From an uncultured Clostridia bacterium (GTDB lineage: Bacteria; Bacillota; Clostridia; UMGS1810), in contig CAKSTL010000005.1 in the NCBI GenBank assembly GCA_934500875.1, positions 110,130 to 174,129 of the forward strand: a stretch of DNA of 64,000 nt. Reading direction: 5' to 3'. The position numbers were made by a program, and so were the translations under genes. The notes under the pieces were generated by a model. That model searched no databases, had not been told where the DNA came from, and worked only from the letters and a program-made list of their open reading frames with translations. Shown here piece by piece: positions 8,383 through 17,722 of the stretch (positions are counted from its first letter, which is position 1; every line of letters starts with the position of its first letter).

Positions 8383-9632
8383 CTTTGACAGGCAAAAAGG
8401 ATTTTAAAAAGCGCATTTTCGCACCGCCGTCAAAATCGTATTCGCACAGGATGATACTTTCTGCGGCGCTGTCGGACGGTATATCGAGAATTGAAAATCT
8501 CATTTTTTCAAAAGACGTGCTTGCAACGCTTGATTTTGCGAAAAAATGCGGAGCGTATGTTTTTCGGGGCGAAAATTTTGCCGAAATAAAGGGCGGAACG
8601 GCGCCTGATGAGGCTGAAATTTTCTGCGGCGAATCTGCCTCCACATTAAGATTTGTTATTCCCGTTCTTGCCGCAAAGGGCATAAAGGCGCACATCACCG
8701 GCGCAGGCAGGCTTATGCACCGTCCGCTTGATGTGTATACCGAAATTTTTGACGAAAAGGGCATAAATTACCGATACGAAAAGGGCGGATTTTTTGACAT
8801 AAATTCTTGTATTCCGAGCGGAATTTACAATGTCAGAGGAGATGTTTCGTCGCAGTTTATAACGGGTCTTTTGTACGCTCTGCCCCTTCTTTCGGGCAAT
8901 TCCGAAATAAACATCACAACGCCCCTTATGTCAAAGCCGTATATTGACATCACGCTGGACGTTTTAAAACGCAGCGGTATAGAAATTGAAAACGATAACT
9001 TCAAAACCTTTAAAATAAAGAAAAATCAAAAATATCTGCCGTTAAACGCCGCTGTTCCGGGCGATTTTTCGCAGTGCTGTCCGTTTGTTGCGGCGGCGCT
9101 TTTTGCAGGGCATATCGAAATGCTTAACCTTGATTTGAAATCTCTTCAGGGTGACAAAAAAATAATCGAATATTCAAAGGCGCTCGGAGGAAGGATTTTT
9201 GCAAACGAGAGCAAAATTACGGTGGAAAAATCAAACCTTACGTCGGGCAAAACGTTCGATATTTCGGATTGTCCCGATATTGCGCCCGTTTTTTCGGTAA
9301 TATGCGCTCATGCTGAGGGCGAAACAATTCTTACCGGCACAAACAGGCTGAAAATCAAGGAGTGCGACAGAGAGGCTGCGATTGTATCAACGCTTAAAAA
9401 GCTTGGCGCAGAGTGCTCTGCCGGTGATGACTATATAAAAATAAAGGGCGTAAAAACCTTTAACGGCGGCACATTCGATTCGTTCAACGACCACAGAACG
9501 GCAATGGCTTTGTGTGCGGCGTCGGTGTGCGCAAACGAAAAAATCACCGTTTTAAATCCTATGTGCATTGAAAAATCGTATCCTTCATTTTACGACGATT
9601 TTAAGGATTTTACCTATCAGACAAGGAGTTAG
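8370..9632 (+). CDS. aroA: 3-phosphoshikimate 1-carboxyvinyltransferase (EPSP synthase)
   Basis: Transfers enolpyruvate from PEP to shikimate-3-phosphate. The 420-aa protein has a split beta-alpha barrel. Visible motifs are KSYSHR (near residue 23), GESASTLRF, SSQFITGLL, NRLKIKECDRE (conserved Arg, Lys, Glu, Asp) and FNDHRTAMAL with the catalytic Asp/His-Arg group. The start ATG lies inside the end of aroB with GAGGA ahead. No DAHP-to-chorismate gene is missing from the operon apart from the DAHP synthase step. Confidence 0.96.
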   Translation: MEKLTLTGKKDFKKRIFAPPSKSYSHRMILSAALSDGISRIENLIFSKDVLATLDFAKKCGAYVFRGENFAEIKGGTAPDEAEIFCGESASTLRFVIPVLAAKGIKAHITGAGRLMHRPLDVYTEIFDEKGINYRYEKGGFFDINSCIPSGIYNVRGDVSSQFITGLLYALPLLSGNSEINITTPLMSKPYIDITLDVLKRSGIEIENDNFKTFKIKKNQKYLPLNAAVPGDFSQCCPFVAAALFAGHIEMLNLDLKSLQGDKKIIEYSKALGGRIFANESKITVEKSNLTSGKTFDISDCPDIAPVFSVICAHAEGETILTGTNRLKIKECDREAAIVSTLKKLGAECSAGDDYIKIKGVKTFNGGTFDSFNDHRTAMALCAASVCANEKITVLNPMCIEKSYPSFYDDFKDFTYQTRS

Positions 9633-9635
9633 AAT

Positions 9636-10694
9636 ATGAACATTTTCGGAAATAATATTAAATTTTCAATTTTCGGCGAGTCGCACGGCACTGCAATCGG
9701 CGGAGTTATCGACGGAATAAAACCCGGTGTGAAGCTTGATTTTGAAAAAATCGATTATATGATGAAAAAGCGCAATCACAGGGCGGTGTATTCCACAAGC
9801 CGTGCCGAGGCGGATAAGTATGAAATTCTGTCGGGGGTAAGAGATGGCGTAACAACCGGCTCTCCGCTTGCGTTTGAGATACGCAATGCCGATACAAAGA
9901 GCGGTCACTATTCAGAGCTTGAAAACGTTATGCGCCCCTCGCACGCAGATTACGGCGCATATGTAAAGTATAACGGTTTTGCCGATTACCGTGGCGGCGG
10001 TCATTTTTCGGGCAGAATTACCGCACCGCTCACCTTTGCCGGCGCAATTTTTAAAAACGAGCTTGAAAAGCAGGGAATTTTTATTTATCCGCACATTTTG
10101 TCGATAGGAAACGTGCGTGACAAAAGCTTTCTTGACGGCGACGGCAAATATATAGGCGACCTCGGGTTTTTTCCCGTGACGGACAAGAGCGTTGAAGAAA
10201 AAATGCTTGCGCATATAGAGAAAGTCAGGGCGGACAAAGATTCGTGCGGCGGCATTGTCGAAGTTGCGGTGTGCGGCGTAAAGGCAGGGTTCGGAAATCC
10301 GTTTTTCGGCTCGGTCGAAAGCGAAATTTCACGGATGATGTTTTCAATCCCGGCGGTAAAAGGCGTTGAATTCGGCAAAGGTTTTGACATAACCTATCTT
10401 ACCGGCTTTGAGGCGAACGATAATTATTATTATGACAGCGATAAAAACGTTTGCGTGAAAAAGAACAACAACGGCGGCATTGTCGGCGGAATTACAAACG
10501 GTGCACCAATAATTTTTAAGGTTGCAATAAAGCCGACGCCGTCAATTTTTAAAACGCAGGACACCATAAACGTGAAAACAAAGGAAAATACAAAACTGAG
10601 CCTTGAAGGACGGCACGATTCGTGCATTGTTCCCAGGGCTGCGGCTGCCATAGAGGCGGCTTGCGCAATGGTTATTTACGATATTATCAGCTAA
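9636..10694 (+). CDS. aroC: Chorismate synthase
   Basis: FMN-dependent 1,4-elimination of phosphate from EPSP, giving chorismate. The 352-aa protein begins with the diagnostic FGESHGTAIGGVIDG, followed by RGGGHFSGRITAPL and a C-terminal HDSCIVPRAAAAIEAACA block that carries the conserved RAAxxxEA signature. Three bases separate it from aroA; AAGGAG precedes the ATG. Confidence 0.97.
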   Translation: MNIFGNNIKFSIFGESHGTAIGGVIDGIKPGVKLDFEKIDYMMKKRNHRAVYSTSRAEADKYEILSGVRDGVTTGSPLAFEIRNADTKSGHYSELENVMRPSHADYGAYVKYNGFADYRGGGHFSGRITAPLTFAGAIFKNELEKQGIFIYPHILSIGNVRDKSFLDGDGKYIGDLGFFPVTDKSVEEKMLAHIEKVRADKDSCGGIVEVAVCGVKAGFGNPFFGSVESEISRMMFSIPAVKGVEFGKGFDITYLTGFEANDNYYYDSDKNVCVKKNNNGGIVGGITNGAPIIFKVAIKPTPSIFKTQDTINVKTKENTKLSLEGRHDSCIVPRAAAAIEAACAMVIYDIIS

Positions 10695-10709
10695 AGGGTG
10701 GTTTTTAAA

Positions 10710-11810
10710 ATGGATAAACTTGATGAGTACAGGCAAAATATTGACAAAATCGACAGGCAAATGGTAAGCCTTTTTGAACAGCGTATGAAAAATGCGTCTC
10801 TGATAGGCGAATATAAAGAAAAGCACAATCTTCCGGTGCTTAACGCAGGCAGAGAAAAAGAGGTTATAAGAAAAGCGGCGGCAAATCTTGAGGACAAAAA
10901 CCTTGCCGTTTATGCCGAGGATTTTTTTGAGAATATGATGCGCATAAGCCGAAAATATCAGGCGGACAACAAAAAAAGCGGCAAAAAAATTGCATATTTC
11001 GGCATAGAGGGCAGCTTTACATACGAGTCGGTCTTAAAATACGGCGAAAATCTTATGTCGTTTGAGGCAATCGGCTGCGGCACAACGGAGGAGGTTTTCC
11101 GTCTTTTGCTCAACGACGGCGCCGACCTTGCGGTTATTCCGTTTGAAAATTCCACCACGGGTGCGGTTGTGGACGTTTACGACCTTCTTATTAAATACGA
11201 TTTTTTCATAGCGGACGAAATGTATCTGAAGGTTTCGCAGCATCTTATGGCGAAAAAGGGCGTTAAAAAAGAGGATGTAAAAACGGTTTATTCGCATCCG
11301 CAGGCATTGGCGCAGTGCAAAAGGTTTATTGATTTTAATTCGTATGACGCAATTCCTTATCTTAATACGGCGCTTTCGGCAAAGTTTGTAAGCGAAAGCG
11401 ATAAAACGGACATTGCGGCAATAGCCGGGGCGAGTGCGGCAAAAATATACGGCCTTGAAATTCTGTCGGCAAACGTAAATACCGAAACCGATAATTTTAC
11501 AAAATTTATCGTTCTTTCAAAAAAAGAAAAACGCTCGGAGGACGCCGATAAAATAAGCGCCGTTATTTCGCTTTCGGACAAAGCGGGTATGCTCTACAAC
11601 ATAGTTAAAATTTTTAAGGACGAGGGAATAAACCTTACAAAAATAGAGTCACGTCCCGACCACAAAAACCCGTTTGAGTATATGTTTTTCATTGATTTTG
11701 ACGGCAATGTGAATGATAAAAGAGTTCAAAATGCAATTGAAAAGGTTAAAGAAAACACCAAAATATTCAAGTATCTCGGAAATTACAAAAGAAGGAGCGT
11801 TCAGTCGTGA
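10710..11810 (+). CDS. pheA: Bifunctional chorismate mutase / prephenate dehydratase
   Basis: Converts chorismate to prephenate and on to phenylpyruvate. Residues 1-85 are an AroQ-type chorismate mutase (DEYRQNIDKIDRQM, then RKYQ). Residues 94-270 are prephenate dehydratase with GIEGSFTYES and the ENSTTGAV loop. The C-terminal 75 residues are an ACT domain with the ESRPD motif that binds phenylalanine, so feedback inhibition is likely. I take the ATG at 10710 because GGGTGG stands 9 nt before it; a GTG four codons upstream lacks a site. The 3' end overlaps aroE by 4 nt. Of the aromatic branches, only this phenylalanine one is encoded in the operon. Confidence 0.95.
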   Translation: MDKLDEYRQNIDKIDRQMVSLFEQRMKNASLIGEYKEKHNLPVLNAGREKEVIRKAAANLEDKNLAVYAEDFFENMMRISRKYQADNKKSGKKIAYFGIEGSFTYESVLKYGENLMSFEAIGCGTTEEVFRLLLNDGADLAVIPFENSTTGAVVDVYDLLIKYDFFIADEMYLKVSQHLMAKKGVKKEDVKTVYSHPQALAQCKRFIDFNSYDAIPYLNTALSAKFVSESDKTDIAAIAGASAAKIYGLEILSANVNTETDNFTKFIVLSKKEKRSEDADKISAVISLSDKAGMLYNIVKIFKDEGINLTKIESRPDHKNPFEYMFFIDFDGNVNDKRVQNAIEKVKENTKIFKYLGNYKRRSVQS

Positions 11811-12595
11811 AATACGCATTGATAGGCGAAAAACTCACTCATTCGCTCTCAAAGGTTCTGCACGAAAAATATTTTGAAATAAAAAACGAAAATTCGTCCT
11901 ACGATTTGATTGAAATAAAAAAAGACAGCTTTGATATGGAGTTTAAAAGGCTTTTGAAAAAAGGCTATGACGGAATTAACGTTACAATTCCGTATAAAAG
12001 GGACGTTTTGCCTTATCTTGATTATATTTCGCCCGAGGCAAAAAAAATAGGTGCGGTGAACACGATAAAAATTAAGGACGGGCAGCTTTTCGGCTATAAT
12101 ACCGATTTTTTCGGCATTATAAAAACGTTTGAAAGATATAAAATAGATATCAAAAACAAGAACGTTGTAATTCTCGGAACGGGCGGAGCGAGTGCGGCGG
12201 TTGTTGCGGCGGTTCTGCACCTCGGGGCAAAATCGGCGGTTTTTGTGTCAAGAAAGCGGAAAATCCACTGCGGAATGCTTACAAAAACCTACGACGAATT
12301 TATTTTCGGCGATGTGCTTATAAACGCCACGCCGGTGGGAATGTATCCCGATACATTTGCCTGCCCGATTGACAAAATAAACTTTTCCTGCGTGTTCGAC
12401 CTTATTTACAATCCCGAAAAAACGCTTCTTTTAAAGCGTGCCGAATCGGAGGGCAAAAAGGCGGTAAACGGGCTTTATATGCTTGTTTCGCAGGGCATTT
12501 ATGCGCAGAGTATATGGAAGGAAATTCCGTTTGAAAATGATATAAACGAAAAAGTTTTTGACGAGGTGAAAAAATATGAAAATTATGGTAATTAA
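11807..12595 (+). CDS. aroE: Shikimate dehydrogenase (NADP+)
   Basis: Reduces 3-dehydroshikimate to shikimate. The 262-aa protein has the N-terminal substrate loop GEKLTHSLSKVLHEKYF, the catalytic lysine in NVTIPYK, GAVNTI and YNTDFFG, and a Rossmann glycine loop GTGGASAAV. It begins with GTG overlapping the pheA stop codon (GTGA), which implies translational coupling. Its 3' end overlaps aroQ by 20 nt. Confidence 0.95.
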   Translation: MKYALIGEKLTHSLSKVLHEKYFEIKNENSSYDLIEIKKDSFDMEFKRLLKKGYDGINVTIPYKRDVLPYLDYISPEAKKIGAVNTIKIKDGQLFGYNTDFFGIIKTFERYKIDIKNKNVVILGTGGASAAVVAAVLHLGAKSAVFVSRKRKIHCGMLTKTYDEFIFGDVLINATPVGMYPDTFACPIDKINFSCVFDLIYNPEKTLLLKRAESEGKKAVNGLYMLVSQGIYAQSIWKEIPFENDINEKVFDEVKKYENYGN

Positions 12596-13019
12596 CGGTC
12601 CGAACATTGATATGCTGGGCATAAGGGAGCCTGAAATCTACGGCGAGGCAACATATGCAAACCTTCTTGAAATGCTCTCTTTGTATGCCGAAGAAAAAAA
12701 TGTTGACATTGTGCCGTTTCAGTCCAATATCGAGGGCGAGATTGTAAACGCAATCCACACGGCTTATTTTGACGGTTTTGACGGCATTGTGATAAACCCT
12801 GCCGCATACACTCACTACAGCATTGCCGTTGCGGACGCAATAAAGGCGGTGGATACGCCGTGCGTTGAGGTGCATTTGTCAAATATTTCGGCACGTGACG
12901 ACTTCAGAAAAACCTCGTACACTGCGCAAAACTGTGTAGGTCAGATTGCAGGATTCGGATTTTTCGGCTACAAAATGGCAATAGACGCACTTATCAATAT
13001 GGGTAAAAACTATGAATAA
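12576..13019 (+). CDS. aroQ: Type II 3-dehydroquinate dehydratase
   Basis: Dehydrates 3-dehydroquinate to 3-dehydroshikimate through an enolate; the type II enzymes form dodecamers. The 147-aa length is standard. Motifs seen are NGPNIDMLGIREPEIYG (mobile Arg/Tyr loop), QSNIEGEIV, NPAAYTHYS (catalytic His) and EVHLSNISARDDFR. GAGGTG precedes the ATG, which lies inside aroE. The 3' end overlaps aroK by 8 nt. Confidence 0.95.
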   Translation: MKIMVINGPNIDMLGIREPEIYGEATYANLLEMLSLYAEEKNVDIVPFQSNIEGEIVNAIHTAYFDGFDGIVINPAAYTHYSIAVADAIKAVDTPCVEVHLSNISARDDFRKTSYTAQNCVGQIAGFGFFGYKMAIDALINMGKNYE

Positions 13020-13515
13020 TATATATTTTACGGGTATGCCCGGCTGCGGAAAAACCACGCTGGGCATATCTTTGGCAAAGAGGTTCGGCAAAAAGTTTAT
13101 TGACCTTGACGATTTTATCGAAAAAAGGCTCGGTATGAAGATAAGCGAGGTTTTTGCGTCTTTCGGCGAGGATTTTTTCAGAAAGGAAGAGGGCGCCTGC
13201 CTTCTTGAAGTTTCAAAGGAAAACGGCGTTTTTGTGTCCACGGGCGGCGGAATTGTTAAAAATGCGGAAAATATAAAAATTATGAAAAACAGCGGAACGG
13301 TTATTTATATCAACACGCCCGCAGAAAATATACTGCAAAATTCCGCTCTTTTAAACCGTCCTCTTTTAAAGGACAAAAACGCAATTTTTAAGCTTTATGA
13401 CGAGCGCAGGGCACTGTATGAAAATTCGGCGGATTTTGCATATGACAACCTTTCTGCAAAAGAAAAAGCGGAAGATGAGCTTTTTTGCATACTGGAAAAA
13501 ATTTTAAATAAGTAG
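13012..13515 (+). CDS. aroK: Shikimate kinase
   Basis: ATP-dependent phosphorylation of shikimate at the 3-hydroxyl. The 167-aa P-loop kinase has the Walker A GMPGCGKTT (residues 8-16), the DLDDFIEKR shikimate-binding segment, FFRKEE, the STGGGIV loop and NRPLLKD in the lid. It completes the set of shikimate-pathway enzymes from aroB to aroC within one transcript. The start ATG overlaps the end of aroQ. Confidence 0.95.
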   Translation: MNNIYFTGMPGCGKTTLGISLAKRFGKKFIDLDDFIEKRLGMKISEVFASFGEDFFRKEEGACLLEVSKENGVFVSTGGGIVKNAENIKIMKNSGTVIYINTPAENILQNSALLNRPLLKDKNAIFKLYDERRALYENSADFAYDNLSAKEKAEDELFCILEKILNK

Positions 13516-13535
13516 CTTTAAAAGGAGAATTTGCG

Positions 13536-15074
13536 ATGGCGGAAACGGTAAAAATTTTTGACACAACCTTAAGGGACGGCGAACAGTCGCCCGGCTGCAC
13601 TATGAATCTGAAAGAAAAGCTTCAGGTTGCACGAAAGCTTGAAGAGCTTAACGTTGATATTATCGAAGCAGGCTTTGCGGCGTCAAGCAAGGGCGATTTT
13701 GCCTCGATAGAAGAAATTTCAAAAATCGTAAAAAATGCGTCGGTTGCAGGTCTTTCACGCCTTGTCGAAAGCGATATAGACCTTTCGGCAGACGCTTTAA
13801 AAGACGCTGCAAGCCCAAGACTGCACCTTTTTATCGCAACATCTCCCATACATATGAAGTATAAACTTAAAATGAGTCCCGACGAGGTGATACAAAGCAT
13901 AGAGAGAGCGGTAAAATACGCAAAAAATAAAATCGGCGACATAGAATTTTCAGCCGAGGACGCAACAAGAAGCGATTTTGACTTTCTTATGCGTGCCGTA
14001 AACACTGCGGTTGCGGCAGGGGCGACAACCATAAACATTCCCGATACGGTGGGATATTCCACGCCGCTTGAATTTTCGGCGTTTATCAAAAAAATTATGG
14101 AAAATATTATTTCTCCCGAAAAAATTACCCTTTCGGTGCATTGCCACAACGATTTGGGTCTTGCCACGGCAAATTCGCTTGCAGCGGTAAAATCGGGCGC
14201 ACGCCAGATTGAGTGCACCGTGAACGGAATAGGCGAGAGGGCAGGAAATGCGGCGCTTGAGGAAATTGTTATGGCGCTTAATGTGCGGAATAATTTTTAT
14301 GACGCAAAAACCAATATAAATACCTCGTTTATCGTGCCGGCTTCAAGGACGGTCAGCGCCGTTACGGGTTCTGTTGTTCAGCCAAACAAGGCGATTGTCG
14401 GAAAAAATGCGTTTTTGCACGAGGCGGGCATACATCAGCACGGCATTATGGAAAACAAGGCGACATACGAAATTATGACTCCCGAAGAGGTCGGCTACAA
14501 ACAGCAGCAGCTTATTTTGGGAAAACATTCCGGAAGGCACGCTTTTGAAAAGTGGCTTACAGAGAACAATCACGTTGTGACCAAGGAGGAAGAAAAAGAG
14601 CTGTTTAAAAAGTTCAAGCAGCTTTGCGACAAGAAAAAAACCATTACAGAGCGTGATTTGGAGGCTCTTGTGCAGAATAAAATTTCTGTCGGCGAAGAAA
14701 AATTCAAGCTTAAACGCTTTGTTATAAACGTTGGAAACACAATAACCAGCACGGCGGTTTTGACCGTTACTGCGGACGGAAAGGACATTGAGGACGTTGC
14801 AATCGGCGACGGCCCGGTTGACGCTGCGTTTAAGGCGATTGAAAAAATTGCCGGCGTTACGCCATCTCTTGACGATTACAACATCCGTTCCATCACCCAG
14901 GGCGTGGATTCGCTCGGCGAGGCGCTTGTCCGCCTTAAATACAAAGACCGCTATTTTAAGGGCAGAGGTCTTAGCACCGACGTTATTGAGGCAAGCATTT
15001 TTGCCTATATAGACGCTGTAAACAAACTTGAGGCGGTTGTATCTGAAGGGGGTGCGGATGAAAATGAAGGTTGA
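13536..15074 (+). CDS. leuA: 2-isopropylmalate synthase
   Basis: Condenses 2-ketoisovalerate with acetyl-CoA, the first committed step to leucine. The 512-aa protein has a TIM-barrel domain with DTTLRDGEQSPGCTM, the metal site HCHNDLGLATANSLAA and NGIGERAGNAALEE. A linker follows, then a C-terminal LeuA dimer (allosteric) domain from about residue 370. The allosteric domain implies leucine feedback. The ATG follows AAAGGAG. The 3' end overlaps cimA by 17 nt. leuBCD are not in the window. Confidence 0.93.
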   Translation: MAETVKIFDTTLRDGEQSPGCTMNLKEKLQVARKLEELNVDIIEAGFAASSKGDFASIEEISKIVKNASVAGLSRLVESDIDLSADALKDAASPRLHLFIATSPIHMKYKLKMSPDEVIQSIERAVKYAKNKIGDIEFSAEDATRSDFDFLMRAVNTAVAAGATTINIPDTVGYSTPLEFSAFIKKIMENIISPEKITLSVHCHNDLGLATANSLAAVKSGARQIECTVNGIGERAGNAALEEIVMALNVRNNFYDAKTNINTSFIVPASRTVSAVTGSVVQPNKAIVGKNAFLHEAGIHQHGIMENKATYEIMTPEEVGYKQQQLILGKHSGRHAFEKWLTENNHVVTKEEEKELFKKFKQLCDKKKTITERDLEALVQNKISVGEEKFKLKRFVINVGNTITSTAVLTVTADGKDIEDVAIGDGPVDAAFKAIEKIAGVTPSLDDYNIRSITQGVDSLGEALVRLKYKDRYFKGRGLSTDVIEASIFAYIDAVNKLEAVVSEGGADENEG

Positions 15075-16638
15075 AATATTTGACTGTACGCTCCGTGAGG
15101 GGGTTCAGTCGCAGGGGATAAGTATGAGCAACGAGGACAGGCTTAAAATCGCAAAAAAGCTTGACAGTATCGGAATTGATTATATCGAAGCCGGAAATCC
15201 TGCCTCAAACCCCAAGGAAACGGAATTTTTCGGCTCTGTGAACGGCACGGGATTTAAAAAATCGAAAATTGTCGCTTTCGGCAGCACAAGAAGGGCGCAT
15301 ACCGAGGTGTCAAAGGACGAAGGGATTAAAAATCTTATAGATGCCGGCACCGATATCGTTACGGTTTTCGGAAAATCGTGGGATTTTCACGTTACCGATA
15401 TCCTCGGCGCATATCTTTACGAAAATTTAAATATGATTTACGACACGGTGTGTTACCTAAAAGAAAACGGCAAAGAGGTTTTTTATGACGCAGAGCATTT
15501 TTTTGACGGTCTTAAGCATAATAGGGAATATGCCCTAAAAACCATTGAGGCGGCATATTACGGCGGTGCGTCGAGAATAATTTTGTGCGATACAAACGGC
15601 GGCGCATTTCCGGATGAGATTGAAAAGGCTGTATGCGAGCTTTCGGAAAAATATAAAAATATGATTGGCATACACTGCCACGACGACTGCGGAATGGCGG
15701 TTGCAAATTCTCTTGCGGCGGTAAAGGGCGGCGCTGTTATGGTTCAGGGCACGCTTTGCGGCTGCGGCGAGAGGTGCGGTAATGCAAATCTTGCCACGGT
15801 TATAGCAAATCTGCAAACAAAAATGGGCATTGACGCAATAGGCGATAACCTTAAAAACCTTACCGAAGCGTGCGTGTATGTATCGGACGTTGCAAACCAG
15901 ACTCTTTCGCCCAATGCGCCGTATGTGGGCAGAAACGCATTTGCGCACAAGGGCGGTATGCATATTGACGCTGTGTGCAAAGAGCCGAAATCGTTTGAGC
16001 ATATCCCTCCCGAAACGGTGGGCAACAAGCGAAGAATTCTTGTGTCGGAGGTAAGCGGAAAAAGTGCGGTTTATTCAAAAATACAAAAGCTTTTTCCCGA
16101 GATTAAAAAAAGCGACCCTGCGGTTGCAAAAATTACAAAACGCTTTAAAGAGCTTGAGCATTTGGGATATCAGTTTGAGGCGGCGGAGGGCAGCGCAGAG
16201 CTTGTAATACGAAAAATAATCGGCAAATATTCCACCGTTTTTACGCTTAATATGTTCAGGATTTTAAGCGAACAGGACAGCAGCCGCAAAAGCAATCTTA
16301 CAACGGCGCTCATAAGCATAAGCGTAAACGGAAAGTCTGAGATTACCGCCGTTGAAGGAAACGGCCCGGTAAACGCACTCGACAAGGCGTTACGAAAAGC
16401 GGCGGAGGTTTTTTATCCGCAGATTAAAAACGTAAAACTTTTGGATTACAAGGTAAGGGTTATAGATTCCAAAGCAACGGCTTCGACGGTACGGGTGCTT
16501 ATTGAATCGTGCGACGGCAAGGAACGCTGGACAACCGTCGGCGTGTCGGACGACGTTATCAAGGCAAGCTGGATTGCGCTTGTCGATTCTATTGAACTTA
16601 AAATAATAAAAGACTCGGAAAAAGGTGAAAAACAATGA
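15058..16638 (+). CDS. cimA: (R)-citramalate synthase
   Basis: Condenses pyruvate and acetyl-CoA to citramalate, the threonine-independent entry to isoleucine. The protein is 526 aa from the ATG at 15058, six bases after GAAGGGGG. The barrel has DCTLREGVQSQGISMS, a form closer to CimA than to LeuA, as is DYIEAGNPASNPKE. The metal site is HCHDDCGMAVANSLAA and a LeuA-type dimer domain ends the protein. It is a paralogue of leuA and follows it directly. A homocitrate or second isopropylmalate synthase is less likely but cannot be excluded without an alignment. Confidence 0.85.
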   Translation: MKMKVEIFDCTLREGVQSQGISMSNEDRLKIAKKLDSIGIDYIEAGNPASNPKETEFFGSVNGTGFKKSKIVAFGSTRRAHTEVSKDEGIKNLIDAGTDIVTVFGKSWDFHVTDILGAYLYENLNMIYDTVCYLKENGKEVFYDAEHFFDGLKHNREYALKTIEAAYYGGASRIILCDTNGGAFPDEIEKAVCELSEKYKNMIGIHCHDDCGMAVANSLAAVKGGAVMVQGTLCGCGERCGNANLATVIANLQTKMGIDAIGDNLKNLTEACVYVSDVANQTLSPNAPYVGRNAFAHKGGMHIDAVCKEPKSFEHIPPETVGNKRRILVSEVSGKSAVYSKIQKLFPEIKKSDPAVAKITKRFKELEHLGYQFEAAEGSAELVIRKIIGKYSTVFTLNMFRILSEQDSSRKSNLTTALISISVNGKSEITAVEGNGPVNALDKALRKAAEVFYPQIKNVKLLDYKVRVIDSKATASTVRVLIESCDGKERWTTVGVSDDVIKASWIALVDSIELKIIKDSEKGEKQ

Positions 16639-17186
16639 AACGGTTAAACAACGATTTGGCGTTTATTATAATCGCCGCAGTTTTTGCCGCCTCCGGGCTT
16701 TTGGGAACGTTTCTTCAAAAGTACGATACTTCGTTTTCCGACGCAGAGCTTTCCGAAAAGATTGTGACAAGCGAAGTAAACGACGATATTTCGGTGCACG
16801 TAAAGGGCGCTGTCAAAAACGAGGGTGTGTATAAGTTTAAAGAGGGCGACAGGCTGGAGGACGCTTTGTCCGCTGCCGGCGGTCCTTCGGATAACGCCGA
16901 CATCGAAAGAGTTAATCTTGCAAGCTTTCTGTCGGACGGCGAAGAGATTTATTTTCCCGAAAAGGGCGAGAATTTTTCGGTTACGAAAAGTGGCATCGTA
17001 AACATCAACGAGGCGGATGCGGATACTCTTAAAACCATTCCGGGCATAAGCGAAAGGCTTGCGGAAAAGATTGTTCAATACAGAGATGAAAACGGAAAAT
17101 TTGAAAACAAAGCCGACATTATAAACGTAAGCGGCATCGGCGAAAAAACATATGCGGCAATTGCGCCGTACATAATGGCAGGGTAG
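16635..17186 (+). CDS. ComEA-like helix-hairpin-helix DNA-binding protein
   Basis: Putative membrane-anchored DNA receptor of the competence machinery. The 183-aa protein has an N-terminal membrane segment (about residues 8-26), an SLBB/ligand-binding domain (about 50-110, with VHVKGAVKNEGVYKF) and two helix-hairpin-helix motifs at the C-terminus (INEADADTLKTIPGISERLA and INVSGIGEKTYAAIAPYI). The ATG overlaps the cimA stop codon (ATGA), so it belongs to the aro/leu transcript, which is an odd place for it. No comEC is near. DNA uptake is inferred from the family; a role in repair or adhesion is possible. Confidence 0.85.
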   Translation: MKRLNNDLAFIIIAAVFAASGLLGTFLQKYDTSFSDAELSEKIVTSEVNDDISVHVKGAVKNEGVYKFKEGDRLEDALSAAGGPSDNADIERVNLASFLSDGEEIYFPEKGENFSVTKSGIVNINEADADTLKTIPGISERLAEKIVQYRDENGKFENKADIINVSGIGEKTYAAIAPYIMAG

Positions 17187-17190
17187 AAAT

Positions 17191-17213
17191 CTTTGCGTCT
17201 TTATCGTGCAAAG
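17191..17213 (+). terminator. Weak hairpin after comEA
   Basis: CTTTGC and GCAAAG form a 6-bp stem with an 11-nt loop, followed by GTTTAAAA. It is a marginal terminator for the long aro operon. Confidence 0.3.
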
Positions 17214-17245
17214 TTTAAAAATTACGGATAATTTTGTCAAAACTA

Positions 17246-17274
17246 TTGCAAAAGTTAAAAATATGCTGTATAAT
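17246..17274 (+). promoter_or_regulatory. Sigma-A-type promoter for yajC
   Basis: TTGCAA (17246-17251) and TATAAT (17269-17274) with a 17-nt spacer, the same boxes and spacing as before eda. It lies 37 nt before the yajC start. Confidence 0.8.
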
Positions 17275-17310
17275 AAATGTTACTAACTTAAAAAATGAGG
17301 TGCTATTATA

Positions 17311-17655
17311 ATGTTTTTTGAAACAGTTTTTGCAGAGCCGGCAGCAACGGCGGCAAACGGTGCGGCAGCAACGGGCGGAAGCCTTATTTCAGCTTTTGCT
17401 TTGCCGGTTATTATGATTGTGGTTTTGTATTTTATTATGATAAGACCGCAGAGAAAAAAGGACAAGCTCGTTAAAGAAATGCTTTCGCAGCTTACGGTTG
17501 GCGACAAAATACTTACAATCGGCGGTATTCACGGCAAAATTACGGCGATAAAGGATGACAAGCTCATTATCGAATCGGGTATGGGCGCAGACGTTTCGCA
17601 TATTAAAATTGAAAAATGGGCTGTTAAAGAGGTTATAAAACCCTACGAAGCTTAA
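17311..17655 (+). CDS. yajC: Preprotein translocase subunit YajC
   Basis: Small accessory membrane protein of the Sec translocon. The 114-aa protein has a short periplasm-side N-terminus rich in Ala and Gly and one transmembrane helix (about residues 28-46). The diagnostic IRPQRKKDK comes right after the helix and a small beta-rich cytoplasmic domain (VGDKILTIGGIHGKI) follows. The start follows GAGGTG. secD/secF, its usual neighbours, are not in the window. Confidence 0.93.
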   Translation: MFFETVFAEPAATAANGAAATGGSLISAFALPVIMIVVLYFIMIRPQRKKDKLVKEMLSQLTVGDKILTIGGIHGKITAIKDDKLIIESGMGADVSHIKIEKWAVKEVIKPYEA

Positions 17656-17678
17656 AATTTTGTAATTAAATCGCAATT

Positions 17679-17722
17679 CCCCGAATAAGCTTAAATATAA
17701 AGCTTTATTCGGGGTGATTTTT
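17679..17722 (+). terminator. Terminator-like hairpin whose 3' arm holds the next gene's ribosome-binding site
   Basis: CCCCGAATAAGCTT pairs with AAGCTTTATTCGGGG, one bulged T, 6-nt loop, followed by TGATTTTTTT. The GGGGTGA at the end of the stem is the only Shine-Dalgarno candidate for the downstream gene, so folding would hide it. Confidence 0.7.
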
